In this document: in pieces, positions 31,301 to 42,130 of the stretch
Layout: every line of letters begins with the position of its first letter
How positions within the stretch are numbered: the first letter of the stretch is position 1
Assembly: GCA_004352715.1 (NCBI GenBank)
Contig: SCFE01000047.1
Location: 1,490,092-1,554,091, forward strand
Direction of reading: 5' to 3'
DNA: 64,000 nt
DNA from: Hofstenia miamia
Taxonomy: Eukaryota; Xenacoelomorpha; Acoela
The notes under the pieces: generated by a model
The model's input: only the letters and a program-made list of their open reading frames with translations
Told to the model about the DNA's origin: nothing
Database searches by the model: none
Made by a program: the position numbers and the translations under genes

Positions 31301-34300
31301 GGGATGGTTTTATTCCTTTCTACTCGCCTATCTACTGTTCTTTCCTCAACCCTATTTGATATTGAGAATTGTTTTACAAAATGGAAGAACCACTTAATTA
31401 CGCAACGATCATCGAATGAAACTCAATAAAAAATTCAATAGAAAATGACTTTCGTGTGATTACATCTGAAGATTGGAAAGGATATTAAAGGAATATGCTT
31501 AGGTACTTGAATAATTAAACAAACAGGGTGGAAATGAATAAATGAAGGCAAACAAGACTTTTTTTGTTTTGTGCAATGAATTTTCAATAAAATTTTTAGT
31601 AGTTTTTCAGATTTTATCGAAGATTAAATGAAAGGTATTTTTAGCAAGTGTATATACAAAGACTTTATTGAATGCAATAGAGACATTCTTGAATGCAGCA
31701 GAGACTTCATTGAAATCAAATCGACTTAATTGAATGCAACAGAGACTCTATTGACTGCAACAGAGAATTATTGAAGAAAAATTACTGTAATTATACTTAA
31801 TAAGGAATCAATATTTAAACGAAAACTAACCAAGGATTTTACTGGTTCTACAAATTATTTAGCAGGGTATTTTGGAACATCATTTTTTTAATTCTTGTAT
31901 AAATTTCAAAGTTTTAAGTGAATTATGTTATGGAAGAGAATAGAAATCCAACTGGTTAATGAACTTTATTTCATTAAATTTCTAAAGCTGTAACAAAATG
32001 CTTTATGAAAAAATTCAAGATAATGCAAGTCCAATCCATAGCAATTTCTGTTAAATTATGTTTTCGTGACTAACCTATATCCAAACTAATCGTAATAAGC
32101 CATATTGATATTGACCCCAATCGGCATTAGAGGATTAAGATAGGATCCCCTTATGGGCATATTATTCTAGTCCTCCCCACTTTGAAAAGCTGGCGACGCC
32201 TCTGCAGAGCTGCAACCCGCGCCGTGACGTTCCTAACATTTTGCTTTACTTAGCCTGTGCCGTGCCCCAAATCTATGGAATATGCAAGCTGATGAAACTA
32301 AAAATAATTCTTTGTACAATTTTCAATTCATAATATATTAAATGTTAGTTCATGTTTAATAATACAAATGATTCTTAGAAATAGATTTGCATAGAAATTC
32401 CACTGCGGGAATTTTTAGAATGCAACAACAATATTCGTATTTTCGCTATGCCATATAATTTCTGCTTGACTTTTTGCAAAAGTGTTAGATATTATGCTTT
32501 GCGATTTTTTTGGCATATTTAGTACATAACGAATAATTTAATAGGCGTAATTTAATGTTTCTAATTTATAGTTTATCTTCTAATTATTACATTATTTTTC
32601 TAATATATTAGTTCCTTATATTTAAATGTCCATACTGTTCAGTGGCGGATACAGAAATATTTTTAGAGGGGGAACAATGCAAGATAAAATGCTAAGTGCG
32701 TAATTCGGTACTACGGCTGGTTAAAAGTTGATAAATTTTTTAAAATTTAAAACAATGCGTGAACTTCATTCGAAAAAAAATTGTGCAACTTCTCAAGACC
32801 CAGTTTCATTGTTTTTAGCCCGAAATAGTAATATTGATAGTAGGAAATTGCGTGAAATTGTATAAAATTTTTCAACAAAATAGTATTATTTTTAGAAAAA
32901 AATGTATTTTTCACGAAAATATAAATTGACTACAGTATATATTCCAAACTATATGATTTCATTGTGCAGTAGAAAAATGAGAAATTTTTAGTGCATTTTT
33001 AATGACATATGGATTAAGTAAAGTACAAACTGTTTACATAAAAATATGAATGTGTACCTACTCGTCAAATGCAAAAATCAATGAAATTTTAAAATTATGA
33101 AAAATTGCGCTGGATTTTGAGAAATTACAGAAGTGTTCCTTGTAATTTTGGAGAAGGAACAGGTTGATGAAATCCACCCATATTATTGAATTTGAAGACA
33201 AAAATTTGATGCACCCTATAGGGTACAAAGAATTTGGTTTGAAATTTTTTAGAGAGGGCCCGGACCCTCTAGGCCCCGTCTGCATCCGCCCCTGATACTG
33301 TTAGAATAGCATACATTAAATTAGAATAAGTGAACCTTATATCAAAGCTTTTTCAAAAACATAACTTTTATTTTTCACTTTACTTCTAGTAAATATGAAT
33401 ATTTCGGTGTCTATTTTTGAGACATATTACATTAATGGAAGCAGATTATATAAAACCGGGATGCATACTTGTGTTTTAGTAATCTGGCGTAAAAGATGTT
33501 TTTTAACAAAGTTGTTTTTTCCTACATTTACAGTAAATTTTTCAAACAAAAATACAACAATTACACTTGCATTTGTCTGATTTGTTACTAGAATTACTTA
33601 TTTTTGAAAAACCTGCCGGGCTTCCAAATACCAGGCACGGTTGCAGCTCTGCGATAGGGTCACCTGTGACCCGAGACCGAAATTTGAAAATTCAGGGCAG
33701 ATAGGAATATTCAAACGAAATAAATTTATAAAACATTGTTTCAAAGTATGGTTTTGTTAAATATTCACCAAAATTTATATTTCTCTGTGAAATACCCCTT
33801 CCTAGACTGCTCAAATGTGTCAAAATTATTTCATTTTGATTATGTGTCTATTTGTATAAATTTTCACTTTGTTTTTAAAATTCTATCGACTATATATGTT
33901 GCATATTCACTACGCCTAAATATATCTTCAATCTTTATGATTGATTTATGAAGTTCTAGGGAATTTTGATCAATAATTAAATGCGATGTATTCAGACCTT
34001 TGATCATGGATTTATTGTATGCAAAAGGTAGGTTTGAATGACAGTTAATTACTAAATTTGTATCAGGAGGTTTGTTGTAATATGATGATATAACTTTGTT
34101 CCTTCAATGTTATTATTCAAAATTGGGAATCCTTTGTTTTCTTATTCGATGGTAAATTGAATTGCAGAATTTAAAGAATTCAAAGACGAACGCAGGTCTT
34201 TGACATTATATTTTGATATAACTAATATATCATCAACGTATCGAGCATAGTAATACAATTTACTCATTATTTTGGCAATATTCATTTTTTCATTAAAAAC

Positions 34301-37300
34301 GATAACAAATTTTTCATAACTGTATTTATGAATTGTTTTTGTGTCTTTCAAAAATATTTTTGATAGTTAATTCAAGAACTTGATAATCAATTTGAAAAAA
34401 ACTTCATTCCAAATGTATTGGTAACCAGAGTCCTTTCGTCATCAAAGAGTTAAGAATATTTCAAGGCAATAAATATAATGTCTTAGTAAATGGTGTTGCA
34501 AGGGGAAATTGCCTAGGACCGACACTAGCAAATATTTCTGTGTCGAAATTTAAACAAAAATGAATATTGCAAAAATAATGAGTAAATGTCAATACTATGG
34601 TCAATAGGTTGATATACAATTTGTATTAGAATATAATGTAAAGGCGTGCTTCTTTGAATTCTTAAATTCTGCAATTCAAAAGAATGTCATTCCTGAATAT
34701 TAATATTGAAAGAGAAAAACAAATTTTTGTCATCATATTACAACAAGCCAAACGATACAAAATTAGTAATTAACTACCATTCAAACTTACCTTTTACCAA
34801 GAACATCTAAACCAATTAGGACGCTTAATATTTCTTACGGGAATTTTAATTGAAGGGATGATTTACGAGACAGAAATTTTGCAGCAGAAAATATTTCGTG
34901 TAATACTGCATTGTGATTGCGTAATGGTTAATACGTGTAGCGTTTTTCATCGCAAATCTAATTATTACAAGGGTGATGGAAGTCTATTATTTTATAACAA
35001 TTGATTTATAAATATTAAGAATATAATTTAAATAAAGTCACTTTGATTTTCCTAAAGCATCTTAATCCTAATAAATGCTTGCTATGGTACTTTACAGTGT
35101 TGGAGATTTTCAAACTGAATAAAGAGTATGCTAATGAACAAATATTTTTTTTCAACAAAGAATTATAGGTCCTCTGTGACTGTAAATCTGTAAACTTGAC
35201 TAATAGATCCCTGTGTGGTGAAACAAATTAGCTAGTTGAGTGAAAATTTGGTTTCCAGAATTGCTTAATAAAGTTCAACATCAATGATAATATGCTTGTT
35301 TTATACAAGTGCAGTGCTTATTTTTTATTGAATTCAATTTAAATAGTTAAATACATCCTAACTTTATGCATATATTTGGCCAATGCGGTTTTGTACTATC
35401 AATCTAATGTTCGACGTATTTAGGTATACCGTTTGCTAACTAATGAGATTGAGAAAAGTCGTTGGATAGATGCACTTCCCAACAACCCTGCCACATTACC
35501 CAAGAATGTTTTTATTTGCCGAAAACCTTGGCCAGAAACATTGGAAGATTCGTGTTGGACTACTGGTACTGCTGGACGTTACAAAACACCTTCAATCCTC
35601 CTTCTGTTTTCGAAGTGTCGAGCTCATGCTTGAAACAATTTCAGCACAAAGGCGATCAACCAATGCACTTGGCAAGTTGTCGAAAAACGATTGCTTGATA
35701 GTGACGAAATCCGCAAATTCGAAAGAATTGATAAAATTGATCCAACTTTGTTTGCTAAGGAAATAGGAAACCATATTTCTTCTTGTTTCATTGATCGCGA
35801 AAATCCCGAATTTGACGAAAATTCAAAAATTTTTATCGGTATTTTGTGTGGCGTCGGAGTACATCGGCATCTACAGTCGAAACCGGTTTTTTCTTACACT
35901 GGGTTTTTCTTACTTTCTTATTTTTCTTACTTTTCATTCATGCAAAAAATTAAAAATTCATCTTTTACAGCTTAAGTCAATTGGTTTTTTCTTACTTCGG
36001 TTTTTTCTAACTTATCGGTTCTTTCTTACTCTGTTATCTGCTTTAAATGAAAAAATGCGTTCAATTTGAAGTGAGTTTTTCTAACTTTTTGGTCTACTAT
36101 TTTCTGGTCATAAATTCATGTTAGAATAATTGTCTCTCGCCTTCTCATTGTCACCACCAAGGTCAGATTCCGCAGAGGTGAAATGGCCTCACCCATTCAT
36201 ATGTTAGAAACATGAGATACTGTATCGTCGAATGCTGACTCATTCATTCGGTTTAAAGCTAAGCGACGATGCCTGGCAATGGGAATTTATTACAATAGAT
36301 TTTAACTTGCAAAATAACGTTTTCTAAGNNNNNNNNNNNNNNNNNNNNNNNNNNNNNNNNNNNNNNNNNNNNNNNNNNNNNNNNNNNNNNNNNNNNNNNN
36401 NNNNNNNNNNNNNNNNNNNNNNNNNNNNNNNNNNNNNNNNNNNNNNNNNNNNNNNNNNNNNNNNNNNNNNNNNNNNNNNNNNNNNNNNNNNNNNNNNNNN
36501 NNNNNNNNNNNNNNNNNNNNNNNNNNNNNNNNNNNNNNNNNNNNNNNNNNNNNNNNNNNNNNNNNNNNNNNNNNNNNNNNNNNNNNNNNNNNNNNNNNNN
36601 NNNNNNNNNNNNNNNNNNNNNNNNNNNNNNNNNNNNNNNNNNNNNNNNNNNNNNNNNNNNNNNNNNNNNNNNNNNNNNNNNNNNNNNNNNNNNNNNNNNN
36701 NNNNNNNNNNNNNNNNNNNNNNNNNNNNNNNNNNNNNNNNNNNNNNNNNNNNNNNNNNNNNNNNNNNNNNNNNNNNNNNNNNNNNNNNNNNNNNNNNNNN
36801 NNNNNNNNNNNNNNNNNNNNNNNNNNNNNNNNNNNNNNNNNNNNNNNNNNNNNNNNNNNNNNNNNNNNNNNNNNNNNNNNNNNNNNNNNNNNNNNNNNNN
36901 NNNNNNNNNNNNNNNNNNNNNNNNNNNNNNNNNNNNNNNNNNNNNNNNNNNNNNNNNNNNNNNNNNNNNNNNNNNNNNNNNNNNNNNNNNNNNNNNNNNN
37001 NNNNNNNNNNNNNNNNNNNNNNNNNNNNNNNNNNNNNNNNNNNNNNNNNNNNNNNNNNNNNNNNNNNNNNNNNNNNNNNNNNNNNNNNNNNNNNNNNNNN
37101 NNNNNNNNNNNNNNNNNNNNNNNNNNNNNNNNNNNNNNNNNNNNNNNNNNNNNNNNNNNNNNNNNNNNNNNNNNNNNNNNNNNNNNNNNNNNNNNNNNNN
37201 NNNNNNNNNNNNNNNNNNNNNNNNNNNNNNNNNNTAACTCCAATATTCGATATACTGCTACTGCTCATAATCAAACTGTGACAATGCCTGTACACTTATC

Positions 37301-40300
37301 TAGATTTGGATGCATAACTTCATAGAGTCAGTTGAATGAAATTATTCACTATTTTAAAATGTATCACAGCAGGAATGGAATAGATTTAAACTTAATGATC
37401 GCATCACATCATTTAGAGGAGAATAGAAATCTATCTGTCGAATGCAGTTCATCAAATTCAAAGAAGAAATTTAATTTTTTTGTTGAATCAACGTCAAAAA
37501 GACGTTCTTATTGTTCTGATGTTATTTTCAGTGCTCTGGAAATATATAACATTTCCCGATATTGCTATTCTCAGTTAAGGTGTTTTTTGACATTGCCTTC
37601 TCCCACAACATTACAGCATTACATATCTGGTTTCTCTTGTGACATTTCTAATATAATTAAAAGTCATATGGATACTATTCCCACTAGTGAAAAAAAAGAT
37701 TCACTTTTGGTGATGAATGAAGTAGTTATTAAGCCAGCCCTTAGATTTAGAGGAAATCATGTTTGACAAGTGAAACTGCCACATCCTTGTATAATCTTTG
37801 TCATTGTGCTGTTGACATGTGCAATTATTTGCTGCATGAGCGTAACTACAACTGTTTGGTTAGAATAAAAATTTGGTCATTACAGACGGCTAAATGGAGG
37901 CAATTACTATATGGCTTTAGAGCATGTGGTTTTCTCTTTCAAATCTTCCACATTCAAAGACGTACTGCCCTATCTAGATGATGATGGTCTGACGAAGGGG
38001 TCCAACATATCATGTTCACTTTGTAATGCATGCATTTTTGAGGAAGACTGAGATTATTGAGAATATTAGTAATCGTGATACTTCGTGTGAAGAAATGAAT
38101 ACAAGTATTTTAAGTATCCAAAATTTAATGATGGGAAGGAGCTAAATGATGTTCCAACAACGTTTTTGGATATAGTTAACAGAGGAAAACTTAAAATTCC
38201 AAATGAAAATTTTATTCGCTTGTATTATACATGCAGCGCTTCCTTCTTCAAACAAAGAATTGAACCTGCAGCAAATATTTGATTAACGTTGTTGTATTAA
38301 TATCGGATTTATATTTTTTATTTGATGAAGTGCTGTTTGCAATAGTTTTGGTGAACGTTTTGTTAAAAGATTTATCTAAAATTGATGGTCCCTGTCCCGA
38401 AAATATTAAGAAATTGGCAAAATATAGATTATGAATATACTTTTTTATTATTTAAATTATTTAGGATAATAGATTACTGTTATTAAGAGAATTTGTTAAT
38501 ATCCCTTCAATTAACATTGTCGTATTAAATTTGAAGCGTCCTGATTGGTTTAGATTTGCTTGACATTAACCCTGTAATCATGTGAACTAAATAATGTGTG
38601 ATGTAGCCAGGTATGTTAACAAAAAACGTAATGAAATTAGCCATATTATTTTGAATTTACTTTTTTCGGATTTGCTCACTTGTTAAAATTTTTTCAGGTG
38701 GCCGAATGCATTTTTTCAATACAAGTTTTTTAATTTTGATTGAAAATTAATAACCAATTGTTATTCTACATATTTTATGGTATTAGACACAAATTTTCCT
38801 TTTTAATTAAAGTAACATTTAGTTATAATTTTAGGCACCCTCTATCCAATGAATATTCATTATTTATTAAAAATAGCAAGATGGTCGAATACATATTTCC
38901 AGTACTGTAGATACGGAGTGTTAGTCTTCTGGTTTGTCAGTTGAGGAACTGGAATGATTTTGGTTATTTTGCACAATGCAGGGAAATTTCCATTTTCAGG
39001 GTTAGATTCATATGAACCAAGATTCAGTAAACCATTCTGCGCTCTCANGGAGGAGGAGCATGAAGACAATATCGACGAAAAGGAATCGATTGAGAACAGT
39101 CCTGCTGTGCCCCCTTCAGTCTCTGAGTGCCTGAAACTCATGGATTTGGTGAGCAAACGCTTTATCTTAAGCTCTGGCGATGAGCCAGTTTGTGTCACAG
39201 ACGTGAAGCAGGCCCTGATGAGCCTGCCAAAGTCCCAATCGCGAATCACGGACTTTTTTGTTCAAAAATAACTCCCTATAGACGTTTTTTGTTTGAGTTG
39301 GAAAAAAAGTTCTTTTTCTATAACTATTGGTTTTTTCTAACTATAGGTTTTTTCTTACTTTTTTTGGTGCAAAAAATGGTTAGAAAAAACCGGTTTCGAC
39401 TGTATGTGCTTATTTGTGCTTTATTTTCAAAGATAACTCCAATATTCGATATACTGCTACTGCTCATAATCAAACTGTGACAATGCCTGTACACTTATCT
39501 AGATTTGGATGCATAACTTCATATAGTCAGTTGGATGAAATTATTCACTATTTTAAAGTGTATATCAGCAGGAATGGAATAGATTTAAACTTAACGATCG
39601 CATCACATCATTTAGAGGAGAATAGAAATCTATCTGTCGAATGCATTTCTTCAAATTCAAAGAAGAAATTTAATTTTTTGTTGAATCAACGTCAAAAAGA
39701 CGTTATTGATGATGGTCTGACGAAGGGGTCCAACATATCATGTTCACTTTGTAATGCATGCATTTTTGAGGAAGACTGAGATTATTGAGAATATTAGTAA
39801 TCGTGATACTTCGTGTGAAGAAATGAATACAAGTATTTTAAGTATCCAAAATTTAATGATGGGAAGGAGCTAAATGATGTTCCAACAACGTTTTTGGATA
39901 TAGTTAACAGAGGAAAACTTAAAATTCCAAATGAAAATTTTATTCGCTTGTATTATACATGCAGCGCTTCCTTCTTCAAACAAAGAATTGTACCTGCCGC
40001 AAATATTTGATTAATGTTGTTGTATTAATATCGGATTTATATTTTTTATTTGATGAAGTGCCGTTTGCAATAGTTTTGGTGAATCTTTTGTTAAAAGCTT
40101 TATGTAAAATTGATGGTCCCTGTCTCGAGAATATTAAGAAATTGGCAAAATATAGATTATGAATATACTTTTTTATTATTTAAATTATTTAGGATAATAG
40201 ATTGCTGTTATTAAGAGAATTTGTTAATATCCCTTTAATTAACATTGTCGTATTAAATTTGAAGCATCCTGATTGGCTTAGGTGTTCTTGCCTCTTACAT

Positions 40301-42130
40301 ACAAAAAATCCATTATCAAATGTCCGATACATCGACATTTTATGATTGATCAAAATTACGAAAAATCATAAATATCAAAGATATACAAAGGCGCAATGAA
40401 TATCGAACATATGTATATAGTTGATAGAAGAACAAATATCTATATTCAGAAATTGTTTGCACAATAAGGAATACTGATAACAATTCTAAGAGCGTCAAGA
40501 AAAGAAATACAACCAATATATAATAAAACAAACCAAGGAATATTTACAAATAATAATGATAATTAACTTGGGTTATGGCGATGTTAGTTTCTATTAATAG
40601 AGTAATCAGGATTGTAAAATTTATAGCCTCGCCGTTTGTCTTTTTATAATACAGGTGTAAAAGTATTATAAAAGAACTTAAAGACTTATAACAAACTAAA
40701 GATGCTAAAAACAAACAAAGCGATTACTAATACAATTACATCCTTAATATTGAATATCGATGTATACAATCAATTGAATTACAGAAAGATCTAAAAATTA
40801 TTTAAAAATAGGATGTATACCAAACCAATAAAATAAGGCATCTAATAAGACTAAAGACCTAAATTAAAATTGACGACGATAGGGTCACCATTGACTCAAA
40901 CCTGAAATTTGAAAATACAGGGCAGATGGAATATTCCAACGAATTAAATTTATAAATAGTATTAAGTATGGCTTTGTGAAATATTCACCAAACTTTAGAC
41001 TTCTCTGTAACAATACACTTGTTTAGAATTTGTCAAAATTAAATTTATTAAAACTATCTCATTTTGACATGTCTATTTCATAATAAAAATAACAATTTTT
41101 CCATAACGCTGTTTATGAATTGTTCTTGTGTTTTTCAACATATCTTTGATAGTTATTTTATAAACTTGATAATCAATTTGAAAAAAAATGTCATTTTAAA
41201 TGTATGGGCCACCACAGTCCTGTCGTCGTTAAGCGAGACTGAAATTTTTGCCAATTCCTTACAGTTGGCGAATTTCGCCCAGGAAATTGAAGACTTACAG
41301 TATTATGGATGAAATTTTGATACAATTGTCAAATAATGCTAACGCTTAGTAAGGTTTGAATCGAGTAAAAATATCTTTTAAGTCATAAAAAATTCTTTAA
41401 ACCTACAAAATGATTTGGTGACATAAAACTAGAAGAATTTTTCCATGCCAAGATTGTTGATATATTTTTTAGATGATAAATATTTCCAACTTTGTAGAAC
41501 ATTTTGAACAATACACTGCAGAACGCATCTTTCTCGAAATCAATCGTGAAGTCACTATCATATCGACAATTTAAAGAGAGAGGGTGCTTTGTGAATAAGC
41601 AAAATTTTGCTGATCAAAAAAGTAGCAAAACGATATCCATGTTCGGATAATTATTTGTTTTACATTTATGAGTAACATTAAGAAATTAAAATTTGCGCAC
41701 GGCAAAATATCTATTCCATGATTATGTGAAATTACGTTGAACCGATTAAAGTAAATAAATTTCATTCTTTCGATACTTTCAAAACCCTGCACAACAAAGC
41801 ATGTCAGATTAAGCTAACTGCTACTATATATATATTGAATTATGAATTCAATTTATTTTGATAACGAATAATAAGATCATACTGTTTTATTAAATTAAGC
41901 CCATCCCTTTGCTGAATATCAATTACAATGCTCTTCTTATTTCTGTTACAACACAGGAAATACGCCGATTGCTCATTTATAAATGGTGGTCCATAAGAAC
42001 GCGTGTAATCCCCAATGATAGGTTCAATCTTTATAACATTTGCACCAAGATCACCCAACATCATCGAGGCGATTGGTCCAGCAAGAACACGGGACATGTC
42101 AACAACCATTACATCCTTGAGGATGTTCGC
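25153..42130 (-). CDS. SUGCT: Family III CoA-transferase, SUGCT-like, five exons
   Basis: Minus-strand exons 42130-41883, 29892-29637, 26625-26374, 26251-26033 and 25365-25153 join with matching phases (2, 0, 0, 0) into about 395 codons ending in a stop. The product is a CaiB/BaiF-type CoA-transferase: RVLAGPIASMMLGDLGANVIK at the start, ADVFLHN, then a GVDLIAAAEGG block whose Asp matches the catalytic Asp of the family, ITGEPDGPP, and HLSLLSAQVATLAN. The length and pattern fit the animal mitochondrial enzyme SUGCT (succinyl-CoA:glutarate CoA-transferase, degradation of lysine, hydroxylysine and tryptophan). Other members of the family cannot be excluded. The N-terminus (targeting peptide) must lie in an unseen upstream exon. 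The first intron is about 12 kb and full of transposons. No damage is seen. Confidence 0.88.
26033..26251 (-). CDS. SUGCT: SUGCT exon, small-domain region
   Basis: Acceptor TTGCTTTAG, donor CAA|GTACGA. It encodes FKELCEVIGL, SDDRFKTNRDRVENK and a helix-rich part ending VFEHPQ, as in the family where this region closes over the CoA. Confidence 0.88.
26374..26625 (-). CDS. SUGCT: SUGCT exon, central domain
   Basis: Acceptor ATATGTTTAG, donor GGG|GTATAA. It encodes ITGLFACNGILSALYARAL, the GEVHLSLLSAQVATLAN helix and HPSIVPYQVFLTSDGY with VVGAFNNSG. Phase 0 at both ends. Confidence 0.9.
26626..29636. other. SUGCT intron
   Basis: No gene or well-defined element. GC-richer patches at about 26885-27010 and 28555-28680 (for example agatgcggctatccgcatt) look transposon-derived but I cannot assign a family or ends. 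Confidence 0.4.
29637..29892 (-). CDS. SUGCT: SUGCT exon with catalytic aspartate
   Basis: Acceptor CCAGTTTAG (the CCAG five bases earlier would put a stop in frame), donor CAA|GTGAGT. It encodes LISKADVFLHN, YPSLIYCAVSGYGKSGP, HRPGVDLIAAAEGG and GPPTRVGVAITDQ. The Asp of PGVD is the expected covalent catalytic residue. Confidence 0.9.
29893..32639. other. SUGCT intron, left part
   Basis: No gene seen. It contains a minisatellite at 31664-31790 and, at about 31115, CAGGGCTGTACTCC followed by G-rich sequence to about 31268, perhaps half of a decayed hAT MITE without an identifiable partner end. At 32205 CAGAGCTGCAACC recurs inverted at about 33639-33651. Confidence 0.4.
31664..31790. repeat. 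Minisatellite, unit about 20-25 bp
   Basis: Five imperfect copies of a unit like ttgaatgcaacagagact follow each other with small spacing changes. There is no link to a gene. Confidence 0.7.
32640..33294. mobile_element. Non-autonomous hAT element, 655 bp, intact target duplication
   Basis: The left end CAGTGGCGGATACAG pairs with the reverse complement of the right end, CAGGGGCGGATGCAG. The flanking 8-mers are both atactgtt (32632-32639 and 33295-33302), a perfect duplication. The inner right end has GGCCCGGACCCTCTAGGCCCC. No transposase is recognisable. Confidence 0.92.
33860..34351 (-). pseudogene. Penelope-like reverse transcriptase fragment
   Basis: On the minus strand ARYVDDILVIS with a following LNSLNSAIQFTIE is the Penelope-type motif C region. 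After a frameshift, YNKPPDTNLVINCHSNLP and a following IEDIFRRSEY match the region after the palm in these elements. Cut at both ends. Penelope-like elements are named for their RT, related to telomerase. Confidence 0.7.
34486..35000 (+). pseudogene. Penelope-like reverse transcriptase fragment, opposite orientation
   Basis: Plus-strand GVARGNCLGPTLANISVSKF is the motif B region of Penelope-type RT (normally GxPLGPxLANxF). Degenerate sequence follows with LNSAIQ, matching the copy on the other strand at 34170. So two partial copies lie back to back with their N-terminal sides facing. Confidence 0.6.
35001..35420. other. SUGCT intron segment
   Basis: Nothing recognised between the Penelope fragments and the THAP/P-like transposon. 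Confidence 0.4.
35421..35873 (+). pseudogene. THAP/P-element-like transposase, N-terminal part
   Basis: In frame from about 35424: NEIEKSRWIDALPNN and NVFICRKPWPE, the C-terminal part of a THAP-type zinc finger as found in P-like transposases. The residue expected to be a zinc-binding His (CxKHWP) is Pro here. Frameshifts follow (a PPSVFE-type segment in another frame), then ISSCFIDRENPEF up to 35873, where the Tigger-like element begins. Confidence 0.55.
36329..37234. other. Assembly gap, 906 Ns
   Basis: A run of N inside the Tigger-like element. The sequence right of it (37235) equals sequence found at 39434, outside the Tigger ends, so the gap may join non-adjacent contigs. Confidence 0.99.
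37235..38540 (+). pseudogene. P-element-like transposase, second copy, longer
   Basis: 37332-37766 encodes part of a P-like catalytic region: YCSDVIFSALEIYNISRYCY, LRCFLTLPSPTTLQHY, then KKDSLLVMNEVVIKPALRF. The position of the first catalytic Asp (family pattern MDEV) is Asn here. Degenerate C-terminal sequence follows (NDVPTTFLDIVNRGKLKIP). It corresponds base for base to 39434-40260 but keeps about 480 bases (37500-37985) that the other copy lacks. Confidence 0.65.
38541..39047. other. Unassigned segment up to a single-N join
   Basis: No recognised protein; a short minus-strand frame at 38860-39030 has no domain. It ends at the isolated N at 39048. Confidence 0.35.
39049..39271 (+). pseudogene. 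Tigger/pogo-type transposase, C-terminal tail
   Basis: An open frame encodes an acidic stretch, PPSVSECLKLMDLVSKRF and ends KSQSRITDFFVQK with a stop. The closing 'xxITDFF' and the preceding paired helices are typical of Tigger-like transposase tails. The rest of the protein is lost in the gap or missing. Confidence 0.65.
39403..40270 (+). pseudogene. P-element-like transposon, part right of the Tigger insertion
   Basis: It continues the P-like transposon. Relative to 37235-38540 it has an internal deletion of about 480 bases between gacgtt and attgatgatgg (about 39702), removing the catalytic-region codons. The 3' noncoding sequence runs to about 40280, where similarity between the two copies ends. 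Confidence 0.6.
40345..41290. mobile_element. Penelope-like fragments, mixed orientation
   Basis: 40345-40430 (plus) encodes INIKDIQRRNEYRTYV, similar to IIKIEDIFRRSEYATYIV of the copy at 33870-33930 (minus). 40878-40950 and 41098-41240 match 33655-33730 and 34305-34440. So another broken, partly inverted copy of the same family. Confidence 0.55.
41300..41882. other. SUGCT intron segment next to exon
   Basis: Nothing recognised. This is the 5' part of the 12-kb SUGCT intron. Confidence 0.4.
41883..42130 (-). CDS. SUGCT: SUGCT exon with N-terminal CoA-transferase motif
   Basis: Acceptor CTTGTATAG, donor AAACA|GTATGA. It encodes ILKDVMVVDMSRVLAGP and then the nucleotide-binding-like ASMMLGDLGANVIKIE, GPPF and NRNKKSIVID. 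Two bases of the last codon are carried forward. The first ATG in the exon is internal. Confidence 0.88.

Larger units (their letters stand above)
35874..39402 (+). mobile_element. Pogo/Tigger-like element inserted in the P-like transposon
   Basis: The left end after TA (35872-35873) reads CAGTCGAAACCGGTTTTTTC; the right end before TA (39403-39404) is its inverse. Inside both ends the word GGTTTTTTCTTAC or its TAAC variant is repeated several times. The protein-coding part is only visible as a C-terminus at 39049-39271. The middle includes a 906-base gap and a segment that belongs to the P-like element (37235-38540), so the interior is either rearranged or wrongly scaffolded. Confidence 0.75.

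Noticed and set aside
32205-33651. Inverted pair CAGAGCTGCAACC / GGTTGCAGCTCTG enclosing a hAT MITE
   Set aside because: Near-palindromic core, flanking 8-mers do not match, and only 13 bases pair; could be an older nested element but not supported.
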